DNA of 19,964 nt. Origin: RGIG2945 sp045540355. Its GTDB lineage: Bacteria > Bacillota > Clostridia > Oscillospirales > Acutalibacteraceae. Numbering within the stretch: position 1 is the stretch's first letter; the number at the start of each line of letters is the position of its first letter. The position numbers and the translations under genes are program-made. This document shows, piece by piece, positions 1-7,305 of the stretch. Below the pieces are notes generated by a model. That model saw nothing but the letters and a program-made list of their open reading frames with translations. It was not told the DNA's origin and ran no database searches. The DNA is taken from contig JAZQHB010000004.1 of the NCBI GenBank assembly GCA_045540355.1, positions 1 to 19,964 on the forward strand, read 5' to 3'.

Positions 1-211
1 TTTGTATATTACAAGAAAACAGAGTAAAAACAACACGAATTCAGACAGGAGACAACAACACAACAGCGATTATCCGCACAAGAAAGGAGTAACCGACGGT
101 CATGGTAGTGTCGCACCGTGATGTCCGCCAGCTGGGCGATGTATGAAAGCATCAGGAAATATCAGCCTAAGACAGTTTAGCATAATTTTTTGTTGAGAGG
201 AGGGAACTATT
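1..211. other. Left-edge leader of the integrase gene, no convincing gene
   Basis: No long reading frame crosses this stretch. All three forward frames are closed: frame 2 is open from the edge to a TGA at 119-121, frame 1 stops at 25 and 106, and frame 3 stops at 90. Two very short peptides could be made, one from an ATG at 102 preceded by AAAGGAG (14 codons) and one from an ATG at 121 (19 codons). Neither resembles anything I know. Bases about 85-150 look richer in G and C than the surroundings, so this may be the remnant tail of an upstream mobile-element gene. Confidence 0.3.
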
Positions 212-1168
212 ATGGCTAAAAGAAAACGCCGTGAGAGCATCACTCACAAGATAATGAATCAGGTGATAGAGATTCAGAATGAGAAAACACCACACGATTT
301 ATCACGTAAAAACTACATACGCAATACAAAGCGATTTATAAAATTCTGCAGAGAAAAATATGATTGCAGAGATTTTGAATCCTGTAGAGAGCATATACAG
401 GATTACTCTGATTATCTTCAGGAACAGGGATATACTGCAAGTACTATACACACCTATATTGCTGCAGTATGCAGTACCTTAGATGTGCCTATGGCAGAAA
501 TAAAGAAACCTATAAGACACATAGGTGAGTTCAGCCGTGGCAGGAATAATATAATTAATCATACTAACCAGGATTTAAATGATCCTGAATATAAGAGGGT
601 TGTCGAGTTTCAGAGAATTGTAGGTATACGCAGGGCGGAGCTCGCAAAGCTAACAGGCGATTGTCTTGTTTATGATGAATCAGGGTATCCGTGTATTCTC
701 GTTAAAAAAGGTAAGGGAAATAAGGAACAGTACCAGCGTTTGAATAGACCTGAAGATATAAATATAATCAAGCCTTATTTTGAAGGTAAAGCCCCTGATG
801 AGTATATCTTTACAGAAAGAGAAATAAACAACGATCTGAACTTTCATAAGCTAAGAGCTTTATCAGCTCAGGAGTATTACGATATACAACTTAATCGAAT
901 ATTAAATGAGCTGGGTTATGCCGAGCAAGCATTGAATGAACTAAAAATCAGGTGGGAAAGGTGCAATATTGATAAACGAACAGGTAAAAGTAAACCTTTT
1001 CATTTAGATGCAGATGGATGGTATGTTACGAGAGGCAGTATCAGAAAAACAGCTGTTTCAAGAAATCGTCCCATAAAATTTAACAAACTTGCAGTTGCAA
1101 TGACCACTGTTTTTAAATGTTCGCATTATCGCCTGGGAGTTACAGTTCAGCACTATCTTGCCATATAA
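212..1168 (+). CDS. Tyrosine-type site-specific recombinase (integrase), 318 aa
   Basis: Probably catalyses integration or excision of the mobile element it sits on, by cutting and rejoining DNA through a tyrosine. The N-terminal part (about residues 25-95) has the shape of a SAM-like core-binding domain, with a helical run ending in a TASTIHTYI segment. The catalytic part carries the first arginine in GIRRAEL (R140) and a lysine-rich KKGKGNK turn that fits the beta-hairpin lysine. Box II reads RGSIRK, with R278 but glycine where the usual histidine stands. The end reads SHYRLGVTVQHYL, with H305 and the likely nucleophile Y315 four residues from the C terminus. Length is normal for the family. 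The ATG at 212 follows AGGAGG (198-203) at 8 bases. The gene converges on the replication gene at 1308-2909. Family assignment is firm; activity is not proven because of the non-standard box II. Confidence 0.85.
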   Translation: MAKRKRRESITHKIMNQVIEIQNEKTPHDLSRKNYIRNTKRFIKFCREKYDCRDFESCREHIQDYSDYLQEQGYTASTIHTYIAAVCSTLDVPMAEIKKPIRHIGEFSRGRNNIINHTNQDLNDPEYKRVVEFQRIVGIRRAELAKLTGDCLVYDESGYPCILVKKGKGNKEQYQRLNRPEDINIIKPYFEGKAPDEYIFTEREINNDLNFHKLRALSAQEYYDIQLNRILNELGYAEQALNELKIRWERCNIDKRTGKSKPFHLDADGWYVTRGSIRKTAVSRNRPIKFNKLAVAMTTVFKCSHYRLGVTVQHYLAI

Positions 1169-1178
1169 ATTAGTAAGT

Positions 1179-1284
1179 CTTAATATTTTGAACTTTATAG
1201 CTCAAAAAAGGCAAAAATCGGCTTAGCAAAACTCATTGAAGTAAGCATATAACATGCTATAGTGGGGCTTAATTTTTTGAACTT
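1179..1284. repeat. Imperfect 17-bp direct repeat just after the integrase gene
   Basis: CTTAATATTTTGAACTT at 1179-1195 recurs as CTTAATTTTTTGAACTT at 1268-1284, a 16 of 17 match with an offset of 89 bases. Between them is a small hairpin, AGCAT/ATGCT around 1243-1258. Repeats this close to the 3' end of an integrase gene can be recombinase arm-binding sites or part of an attachment site, but the AT-rich content makes chance possible. Confidence 0.4.
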
Positions 1285-1293
1285 ATATACATT

Positions 1294-1327
1294 AAAATAC
1301 TGCCGATTTATGTTTCGGCAGTATTTT
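1294..1327. terminator. Bidirectional rho-independent terminator
   Basis: A perfect 13-bp stem (AAAATACTGCCGA at 1294-1306 with TCGGCAGTATTTT at 1315-1327) closes an 8-base loop. A-runs on one side and T-runs on the other let it work on both strands. It lies between the convergent integrase and replication genes, and the stop codon of the replication gene (1308-1310 on the minus strand) falls in its loop, so it ends both transcripts. Confidence 0.85.
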
Positions 1328-2909
1328 TGATATGTTTCTTTAAATTATAAAAAGTAGTTCTTCCTATACCAAGATATTCCTTAGCTTCTGTTTCGGTCAT
1401 TTCAGGATGCTCTTTAATATACTGAAGATGAAATTCTATTTCTTTTTTCTTTGTAGTTTTTCCCTTTTCAATAAGCCTTTCTCTATAATATTTTTTATTT
1501 CTGTTCCTTTTAGCTTCATTTCGTCTTTCTTCTGAAAAATTACAAAAACTCTTTTCAATATCGATTTCATCAAAGCACAATGCATTGGCTATTTGAATAT
1601 ATGAAAATTTATACTTTTTCTTGCTTTTATATGTCAGATCGATTATGTGAAGCATCTCGCTATAATAATCATTGCTTGCATACTTCTTGCACCATTGAAT
1701 GCAGCTGGCTTCAGGCAGCTTTTTCAGTTTAAATAAATTAGCTAAGATATAGAAGAAAACCTCTCTTGAAACAAGGCACCCTTTGTGTCTGATAAAAAAA
1801 TGATGCAAATCAAGGATGGGGTTGAAGGTTCTGTTGTGTGGATCATATCTGTCATATTCTCTTAAATGAAGATAAGGAAGGCTGTTTTCGGAGTATATAT
1901 AAAGATCGAAATCTTCTTCGTTATACTCTAAGATTCGTCCTTCTAATCTGGCAATTTCTTCTTCTCTTTTTTTCAATTCATCCTTTTTCATTTGTATTCT
2001 TAATAACTTTTTGGCGATGTTCCTTTCCTTTTCCGATATTGATGGATTGGAAAGATATTCTTCTAACGAAGTGTCACCTAGCTTTTCTGAAAATTCCTTT
2101 TCAAGTGCTTTATTCTTAGCTGCGGTTGCTTTTTGTTTTTCAGTTCTTCGGGCGTAGTAAGAACGCCTGTATTCTTCGATTTCTCTTTCGGATTTCAGGC
2201 ACCAGTCAAGTCGGTGGATGTCTGTGTTTTCAGAATCATTTAACATGAAAAGTTTACCTTTTATAGGTTCTTCTTTCAAATTGTAGCTCTCGGGGCAGCG
2301 GAACTGATGAGAAACAGGTAAAACTGCCATATCACCGTGATGATAACATAAAAGTGATAATGTGTATTTTTCTCTTAATTCTTCATCTTCTGCGGTCAGT
2401 TCTGTAATAGGATGTACCAAATGAATACCATTTCCGCTGAGCACACACCATCGAGGAAGCTGTGAATCATCAAGGTTTAATTTTTTCTTTAAAAAGTCGA
2501 TTACATCTTCTTTGCTTGTTTTATCAGCCTGCATATTTACATCATCGATGTCTACATAAAGGCATCGAACGGCATTTGCATTTTCGTTGGTGATCCATCC
2601 GTTTTTTACAAAGCTTGCAGGGTGGTAATATAGAGTAACGGGATATTGACTCAGACAGCACAGAGCGTGAATATACTCTTCTCTGCTGTAACGGATATTC
2701 ACATAGTTATCTTTACTCTGCTCTACATAAATAAAATAGTCCGGTCCTGTTGAAGGGGTGATTTCTTCAAGAAATTCACGCAGTAGTGATTTGTTCTCAA
2801 AAATACCGTTATCAATCATAGTTTTAACTTCTTCTTTTAATGCATATCGGTCAATACTCATAATTCCGTCATAAACATAATCAGGCAATAGCTCTTTTAC
2901 TTTACTCAT
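1308..2909 (-). CDS. Replication initiator/primase-like protein with an archaeo-eukaryotic primase core, 533 aa
   Basis: Likely starts or primes replication of the resident or ancestral mobile element (plasmid or integrative element). The core shows the three archaeo-eukaryotic primase motifs in order: LYVDIDD with the metal-binding D120 and D122, the LSGNGIHL segment (158-164) with H163, and FRCPESYN followed by K212, with R204. A charged coiled-coil-like stretch spans about 255-335, rich in E, K and R. The C-terminal segment (about 500-528) ends in a good helix-turn-helix, TETEAKEYLGIGRTTFYNLK, so DNA binding is likely. The start at 2909 is preceded on the minus strand by AAAGGATG, about 12 bases away, slightly long. 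The upstream DNA holds AT-rich repeats and a long hairpin that may be its binding region. The family is confident from the motifs. The exact role (Rep, primase or prophage replication protein) is inference. Confidence 0.75.
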   Translation of the reverse strand: MSKVKELLPDYVYDGIMSIDRYALKEEVKTMIDNGIFENKSLLREFLEEITPSTGPDYFIYVEQSKDNYVNIRYSREEYIHALCCLSQYPVTLYYHPASFVKNGWITNENANAVRCLYVDIDDVNMQADKTSKEDVIDFLKKKLNLDDSQLPRWCVLSGNGIHLVHPITELTAEDEELREKYTLSLLCYHHGDMAVLPVSHQFRCPESYNLKEEPIKGKLFMLNDSENTDIHRLDWCLKSEREIEEYRRSYYARRTEKQKATAAKNKALEKEFSEKLGDTSLEEYLSNPSISEKERNIAKKLLRIQMKKDELKKREEEIARLEGRILEYNEEDFDLYIYSENSLPYLHLREYDRYDPHNRTFNPILDLHHFFIRHKGCLVSREVFFYILANLFKLKKLPEASCIQWCKKYASNDYYSEMLHIIDLTYKSKKKYKFSYIQIANALCFDEIDIEKSFCNFSEERRNEAKRNRNKKYYRERLIEKGKTTKKKEIEFHLQYIKEHPEMTETEAKEYLGIGRTTFYNLKKHIKNTAET

Positions 2910-2958
2910 AATTAAAATTCATCCTTTCTTTTTCTTTTGATATAAGTATGAAAGATTG

Positions 2959-3026
2959 AAATATTAAAAATGGACAAAATAGGTAAAAATAATTAATTCG
3001 TGAGTTTTTAATATTTTTTAATATTT
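2959..3026. repeat. Three AT-rich 12-bp repeats (iteron-like)
   Basis: TTTTTAATATTT occurs at 3005-3016 and 3015-3026, the two copies forming a perfect tandem of the 10-mer TTTTTAATAT. Its exact inverse AAATATTAAAAA lies at 2959-2970. Tandem AT-rich repeats upstream of an initiator gene are the usual form of initiator-binding sites or a DNA-unwinding element. Low complexity means a chance origin cannot be excluded. Confidence 0.45.
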
Positions 3027-3027
3027 G

Positions 3028-3072
3028 CGTTAGTGGTTATTCCTGCGTAAGTTAAGGAATAACCACTTAACG
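3028..3072. repeat. Long near-perfect inverted repeat next to the replication gene
   Basis: CGTTAGTGGTTATTCC (3028-3043) pairs with GGAATAACCAC-T-TAACG (3056-3072) as a 16-bp stem with one bulged T (3067). The loop is 12 bases, TGCGTAAGTTAA. No T-run follows on either strand, so it is not a standard terminator. Directly beside the AT-rich repeats and about 120 bases upstream of the initiator gene, it fits an origin hairpin, a transfer-origin nick region or an operator. Confidence 0.6.
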
Positions 3073-3212
3073 GAAGGGGATTTTGTGATTTTTTGGATTA
3101 TCGTTACAAGCTAACTTACATATTATTATTGTGGGGTTGATGATAGGAGTTGTTTCATTTTTCGGAGGTGATAACAGAAATCTGATATACAAAATAAAAG
3201 GAGGAAAAATAT

Positions 3213-3491
3213 CTGAAAACAATAAGGTGGAGAAAAGAAGAATTTCTCGAAACAGGATTCGGCGGCTTTAAGGCATGTATCGAAAGCGAGACCACATTAA
3301 ATGGAATCGTTGTGCGAGCTTTTATCTATAAAGGTTCAGATAAAAATCTGTCGGTACAAATATGCTCATACTTGTCGGAAAACTATGATATTTTAAGTCT
3401 TTATTCATTGGTTATGAAGGCGTTAAATGATCGGGAACTTTGTGAACAGCTTTGGCATGAGCATGCTATTAGATTGAAAAAACTGAAATAA
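3213..3491 (+). CDS. Small hypothetical protein with apparent CTG start, 92 aa
   Basis: I do not recognise the family. The frame is closed just upstream by a TAA (3190-3192) that overlaps the edge of the ribosome site. The only conventional near-start codon after the excellent Shine-Dalgarno AGGAGG (3199-3204) is CTG at 3213, 8 bases downstream. The first in-frame ATG comes near residue 68, far too late. The protein would begin MKTIRWRKEEFLETGFGG and end in a basic helix, RLKKLK, with a mixed strand/helix pattern and no signal peptide or membrane segment. A terminator follows at 3524. It may be a transfer- or replication-linked accessory gene of the mobile element. Alternatively it has lost its proper start codon and is decaying. 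Confidence 0.55.
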   Translation: MKTIRWRKEEFLETGFGGFKACIESETTLNGIVVRAFIYKGSDKNLSVQICSYLSENYDILSLYSLVMKALNDRELCEQLWHEHAIRLKKLK

Positions 3492-3523
3492 TATGATTCC
3501 CTGAAAAAACAGAATAATGGTGT

Positions 3524-3558
3524 AAATCCGCTCAGTAATGGGCGGGTTTTGCTTTTTT
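3524..3558 (+). terminator. Rho-independent terminator of the small gene
   Basis: AAATCCGCTC (3524-3533) pairs with GGGCGGGTTT (3540-3549) as a 10-bp stem with two G-U pairs and a 6-base loop. It is followed by T, GC and a six-T run (3553-3558). It separates the mobile-element module from the defence operon downstream. Confidence 0.75.
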
Positions 3559-3579
3559 ATGTTACTTTTTACACTTTTC

Positions 3580-3615
3580 GACACTATATAAATATAGAGT
3601 CCGTTTATCGACTCT
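3580..3615. promoter_or_regulatory. Overlapping palindromes upstream of the defence-operon promoter
   Basis: GACACTATAT (3580-3589) and ATATAGAGTC (3592-3601) form an inverted repeat with one mismatch around a 2-base centre. AGAGTC (3596-3601) and GACTCT (3610-3615) form a second, perfect 6-bp inverted repeat with an 8-base spacer, sharing the middle half-site. Lying 28 bases upstream of the -35 box, they look like a regulator-binding array with three GAGTC-type half-sites. No regulator gene is visible nearby. Confidence 0.45.
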
Positions 3616-3643
3616 CAAGTTGCCAATAAACCCTCGAATTTTC

Positions 3644-3672
3644 TTGCATAAAAAGATTTTATGTAGTATAAT
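3644..3672 (+). promoter_or_regulatory. Sigma-A type promoter of hsdM operon
   Basis: TTGCAT (3644-3649), a 17-base spacer, then a perfect TATAAT (3667-3672). The predicted start of transcription, about 3679, lies just upstream of the chosen hsdM start at 3717, leaving a leader of roughly 38 bases. No other promoter of this quality was noticed in the nine-gene run that follows. Confidence 0.8.
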
Positions 3673-3716
3673 TCACTATGTATAATTATAACTTTTTTAA
3701 TACACTTGGAGGAAAT

Positions 3717-5222
3717 ATGATTACAGGAGAACTTAAAAATAAAATTGATTCCCTTTGGGATATATTCGCCGCAGGAGGACTTGTCAACCCTCTTGATGTT
3801 ATTGAGCAGATTACATATCTTATGTTTATCCGTGACCTTGATGATTCAGATAACCTCAAAGCCAAAGAGTGTGAGCTTTTAGGCTTGCCTTTTGAAAGCA
3901 TATTCAAATCAGAGGTGACGATAGGAGAGCGTGTTGTTGACGGTCAGCAGTTAAAGTGGTCTGTGTTCCATGATTTCCCTGCCACAAAGATGTACTCTGT
4001 TGTTCAGGAACTGGTCTTTCCTTTTATCAAAAATCTCCATTCCGATAAAAACAGTGCCTACTCAAAATATATGGACGATGCAATTTTCAAGCTTCCCACC
4101 CCTTTGGTACTCGATAAGGTAGTAACTGCTCTTGATGAGATTTACAGTATGATGAGTCAGCTTCAGAGTAGCGATGTAAGAGGCGACGTGTATGAATATC
4201 TCCTTTCAAAAATAGCACAGTCAGGTCTTAACGGACAGTTCCGCACACCCCGTCACATTATTAAAATGATGGTTGAGCTTATGGCTCCTACCGCTGATGA
4301 CGTTATCTGTGACCCTGCCTGCGGTACATCAGGCTTTCTTGTATCTGCTGGGGAGTACCTTAAGGAAAAGTACAAGAAAGAGATTTTCTTTAATGCAGTC
4401 AAGAAAAACCACTTTATGACTACCATGTTCCACGGCTATGATATGGACAGAACAATGCTTCGTATCGGTGCGATGAATATGATGACTCACGGTGTGGACA
4501 ACCCTGTTATCGAATACCGTGACAGCCTTTCTGACCAGAATCCCGACAAGAACAAGTATACCCTTATTCTTGCCAATCCGCCTTTCAAGGGTAGTCTTGA
4601 CGCAGATACTGTTTCTGCTGACCTTCTTAAAGTCTGCAAGACCAAAAAGACCGAGCTTCTTTTCCTCGCTCTCTTCCTCCGTATGCTTAAAGTTGGCGGC
4701 AGATGTGCCTGTATCGTACCTGACGGAGTACTTTTCGGCTCATCAACTGCTCATAAGGCTATCCGTAAGGCGATTATCGAAGACAACCGTCTCGAAGCTG
4801 TTATCTCTATGCCCTCAGGTGTGTTCAAGCCTTATGCGGGTGTTTCAACAGGTATCCTTATTTTTACCAAGACAGGCCACGGCGGTACAGATAATGTATG
4901 GTTTTATGATATGACTGCTGACGGATTCTCTCTCGATGACAAGAGAACACCAATAGCAGAAAACGATATACCCGACATAATCGCACGATTCAACAATCGT
5001 GACGGTGAAAAAGACAGAGAAAGAACAGAAAAATCTTTCTTCGTACCGAAGGATGAAATTGTATCAAACGATTATGATCTTTCAATTAACAAGTACAAAA
5101 AGACAGAGTATGTACCTGTTGAGTATCCGAGCACGCAGGAGATTATGACGAATCTCCGTGAGTTGGAAATTGAAATCGGGTCAGCGATGGATGAACTTGA
5201 AAAAATGCTTGGATTAGACTGA
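3717..5222 (+). CDS. hsdM: Type I restriction-modification DNA methyltransferase subunit HsdM, 501 aa
   Basis: Transfers a methyl group from S-adenosylmethionine to adenine N6 in the recognition site, acting with HsdS (usually M2S) to protect host DNA and with HsdR to form the restriction enzyme. The N-terminal helical region begins MITGELKNKIDSLWDIF and includes the usual EQITYLMFIRDLD segment. Motif I, DPACGTSGFL, starts at residue 199 and binds the cofactor. The catalytic motif IV, NPPF, lies at 287-290. Length is typical for HsdM. I chose ATG 3717 over the in-frame ATG at 3678. The earlier ATG lies almost on the predicted transcription start and has no ribosome site, while 3717 has GGAGG at 3708-3712. 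hsdS follows after 44 bases. Codon usage favours C and G endings more than hsdS and the two genes after it. Confidence 0.95.
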   Translation: MITGELKNKIDSLWDIFAAGGLVNPLDVIEQITYLMFIRDLDDSDNLKAKECELLGLPFESIFKSEVTIGERVVDGQQLKWSVFHDFPATKMYSVVQELVFPFIKNLHSDKNSAYSKYMDDAIFKLPTPLVLDKVVTALDEIYSMMSQLQSSDVRGDVYEYLLSKIAQSGLNGQFRTPRHIIKMMVELMAPTADDVICDPACGTSGFLVSAGEYLKEKYKKEIFFNAVKKNHFMTTMFHGYDMDRTMLRIGAMNMMTHGVDNPVIEYRDSLSDQNPDKNKYTLILANPPFKGSLDADTVSADLLKVCKTKKTELLFLALFLRMLKVGGRCACIVPDGVLFGSSTAHKAIRKAIIEDNRLEAVISMPSGVFKPYAGVSTGILIFTKTGHGGTDNVWFYDMTADGFSLDDKRTPIAENDIPDIIARFNNRDGEKDRERTEKSFFVPKDEIVSNDYDLSINKYKKTEYVPVEYPSTQEIMTNLRELEIEIGSAMDELEKMLGLD

Positions 5223-5266
5223 TTTTTTTGAGTTTTGATAAAATAAATTCGGATTTGTAGGGATGA

Positions 5267-6403
5267 ATGATGAGACATAAAGTGAAATTAGGTGAGCTTT
5301 GTAATCCGAGCAATGGTCAGGTTAAAGAAAATCCTGATACACTAATCGATTACATTGATATTTCATCTGTTGATAATGAAAGTAAGAGCATTATTGGATT
5401 TCAAACTATGACTTTTTCTGAAGCTCCAAGTAGAGCAAGAAAAAGCATAAAGAAAAACAACATATTGGTCTCTACGGTTAGACCAAATTTGAATGCAGTG
5501 GCAGTTTATGAGCATGAGACTCCCAATAAGGCAGTAGTGTCTACAGGATTCTGTGTATTAGATTGCAAAGAGGATGTTGATTATAGGTTTATATTCAATT
5601 TTTGTAGGTCAAAAACATTCATCGAAGATATGATATCACATGCAACAGGAGCAAGTTATCCAGCTGTTAATGATAAAATTGTTAGAGCTTCATTGGTGCC
5701 AAAATACTCGTATGAGGAACAGTGCAAAATCAGCCATATTCTTGATTTAGTATCAAGCATTATAGAAAAAAGGAAACAACAACTCCAACAGCTTGACGAA
5801 TTAGTTAAAGCCCGATTTGTCGAGATATTTGGAGATCCTCAAAGTAATGATAAGAATTGGAAAATTAAAACATTTGGTGATATTTGTACTGTAAGACAAG
5901 GTTTACAAATTCCTATATCAAAAAGATTGACAGAATATGAAGAAGATTGCTATGAGTATATAACGGTTGCATATTTGCATGGAGCAAAAGAGAGAGAGTA
6001 CATCAAAAGTCCCAAAAATACGGTCATATGTTCAAAAGACGATGTTTTGATGACCCGTACAGGGAATACTGGTATGGTAGTAACAGATGTTGAAGGTGTT
6101 TTTCACAACAACTTCTTTTTGATAGATTTTGACCGAACGAAATATAGTAAAACTTTTTTGGTAGAATACTTAAATCTTGATTTAATTCAAACAGAAATTA
6201 TTAAACGAGCGGGCACATCTACTATACCAGATTTAAACCATGGACAATTTTATGCAATATCAATATATGAGCCGCCAATAGCTTTACAAAACGAATTTGC
6301 AACCTTTGTAGAACAAGTAGACAAATCAAAAGTTGCAGTGCAAAAAGCACTTGATGAAGCTCAAACACTGTTTGACAGCTTAATGCAAAAATATTTCGGG
6401 TGA
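5267..6403 (+). CDS. hsdS: Type I restriction-modification specificity subunit HsdS, 378 aa
   Basis: Selects the two-part DNA target for HsdM and HsdR. It shows the family layout of two target-recognition domains (about residues 1-150 and 195-340) split by helical conserved regions. The central one contains LDELVKARFVEIFGDPQ (about 175-191), and the last one the FATFVEQVDKSKVAVQKAL segment and an SLMQKYFG end. These helices set the distance between the two half-sites. At 378 residues it is on the short side but complete. Two adjacent ATGs (5267, 5270) follow a weak GTAGGG. Base composition is clearly more AT-rich than hsdM, which fits the frequent exchange of specificity genes. There is a single copy with no inverted duplicate nearby, so no sign of shufflon-type phase variation. 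Its TGA stop lies inside the ribosome site of the next gene. Confidence 0.92.
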   Translation: MMRHKVKLGELCNPSNGQVKENPDTLIDYIDISSVDNESKSIIGFQTMTFSEAPSRARKSIKKNNILVSTVRPNLNAVAVYEHETPNKAVVSTGFCVLDCKEDVDYRFIFNFCRSKTFIEDMISHATGASYPAVNDKIVRASLVPKYSYEEQCKISHILDLVSSIIEKRKQQLQQLDELVKARFVEIFGDPQSNDKNWKIKTFGDICTVRQGLQIPISKRLTEYEEDCYEYITVAYLHGAKEREYIKSPKNTVICSKDDVLMTRTGNTGMVVTDVEGVFHNNFFLIDFDRTKYSKTFLVEYLNLDLIQTEIIKRAGTSTIPDLNHGQFYAISIYEPPIALQNEFATFVEQVDKSKVAVQKALDEAQTLFDSLMQKYFG

Positions 6404-6414
6404 GGTGAAAAGAA

Positions 6415-7305
6415 GTGATACAAAATGAAAAGATTGAAACACATTTAAAATCAGTTGATATATTAGAATTAATAAACCGAATAAAGCATTTTCGCTCATT
6501 AAACATAAAAGATTTAAGTGATAATGAATTGTTTGAAGAAATAAACAAGGTATTATTATGGAATGATAGGTTTAATTTCTTAATACTTTCAAAGTTTTAT
6601 TCGGCAAACACCAATTTTTTTCGTGTTAGAAAACTGTCAGGTTCGGTTATCCCTATTGATAATTTTAAAACTGTTAGTGATATGTGGGAACCGCCTTCAA
6701 ATGTTTTGAAAACTTATGGCAGATTGAACAAACCGTATGAGTCATTACTATATGTGGCTTTAGAACCTTTAACAGCAGTGAGAGAGACACATATAAAAGA
6801 AAATGATTTTTATGCTGTGATAAAATATAAAGCTATAAAAGATATAAAGGTTGTAGTAATTGGTGATGATTATGATTATTCAGTCAATGGAATCACAGAT
6901 AAACATGCAATTACTGTTCATGAAATTTACAACAATTTTTTTAAAGATGAGTTTAGTCGTGATGTAGGTATAGGCACAGAGTATTTATATCGTATTTCAG
7001 AACAAATTGCGAAATCTTATTTTGATTATCCGCCTCGTGAATTTCAGGATGCTTGGGCGTATTGTTCAGTTCAAGACAAAACTAAATATAATGTTTGTTT
7101 TAGGCCGGACATTGCACACGAACTTCTTGAATTACAAGGTGCGATGATTTGCAAAAAAGATAATACTGATAATATCAATGTTCGTTGCATTGCCAAGGTA
7201 GACAATAATGGAAAACTAAACTTTTTTTATTTAGGAACACCTGAACAAAAGGAAATATTTCCGGAAATAGTTTTAAATAACAACATAAAAGGAAGTGTAA
7301 AATGA
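6415..7305 (+). CDS. RES-domain protein, 296 aa
   Basis: RES domains have an ADP-ribosyltransferase-like fold, and characterised members are toxins that destroy NAD+. The polar residues that name the family appear to be present: arginine in FFRVRK (R70 or R72), glutamate in LTAVRET (E124) and serine in AWAYCSV (S218), plus the usual GRLN and LLYVALEP segments (102-117). The N-terminal ~60 residues are helical and not part of RES proper, as in RES proteins with an added helical domain. The start is GTG 6415, with GAGGTGA (6402-6408) about 6 bases upstream. That site overlaps the hsdS stop, so translation is probably linked to hsdS. It overlaps the AbiH gene by 4 bases (ATGA). No small DNA-binding antitoxin of the Xre/Res type is next to it, which is unlike classical RES toxin-antitoxin pairs. 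Family call good; NAD+ degradation is inferred. Confidence 0.8.
   Translation: MIQNEKIETHLKSVDILELINRIKHFRSLNIKDLSDNELFEEINKVLLWNDRFNFLILSKFYSANTNFFRVRKLSGSVIPIDNFKTVSDMWEPPSNVLKTYGRLNKPYESLLYVALEPLTAVRETHIKENDFYAVIKYKAIKDIKVVVIGDDYDYSVNGITDKHAITVHEIYNNFFKDEFSRDVGIGTEYLYRISEQIAKSYFDYPPREFQDAWAYCSVQDKTKYNVCFRPDIAHELLELQGAMICKKDNTDNINVRCIAKVDNNGKLNFFYLGTPEQKEIFPEIVLNNNIKGSVK

Larger units (their letters stand above)
2910..3212. other. Gene-poor AT-rich spacer, candidate origin/control region
   Basis: These 303 bases separate the divergent replication gene and the small CTG-start gene. They contain three copies of a 12-bp AT-rich repeat and a long near-perfect hairpin, described separately. They also contain two strong Shine-Dalgarno-like sites, GGAGGTGAT (3164-3172) and AGGAGG (3199-3204). 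A 43-codon frame from an ATG at 3140 to a TAA at 3269-3271 exists, but it has no good ribosome site and overlaps the next gene, so I do not call it. No clear promoter with both boxes was found on either strand. Confidence 0.5.

Noticed and set aside
1838..2119. Plus-strand 93-codon frame opposite the replication gene
   Set aside because: Its F/L-rich translation is the antisense of the lysine/glutamate-rich coiled region of the replication protein, and it has no ribosome site.
3140..3271. 43-codon frame from ATG 3140
   Set aside because: No proper Shine-Dalgarno precedes it, it overlaps the better-supported small gene and it has no recognisable content.
3678..3716. Earlier in-frame ATG for hsdM at 3678
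   Set aside because: It sits almost at the predicted transcription start with no ribosome site, whereas ATG 3717 follows GGAGG and gives the normal HsdM N-terminus.
4492..4914. Plus-strand 140-codon frame inside hsdM
   Set aside because: Out of frame within the catalytic part of hsdM, with a low-complexity S/L-rich translation typical of a shifted frame.
5267..6403. Possible phase-variable hsdS (inverted duplicate specificity genes)
   Set aside because: Only one hsdS is present and I saw no inverted copy or recombinase next to it. The integrase at 212 is far away and separated by a terminator.
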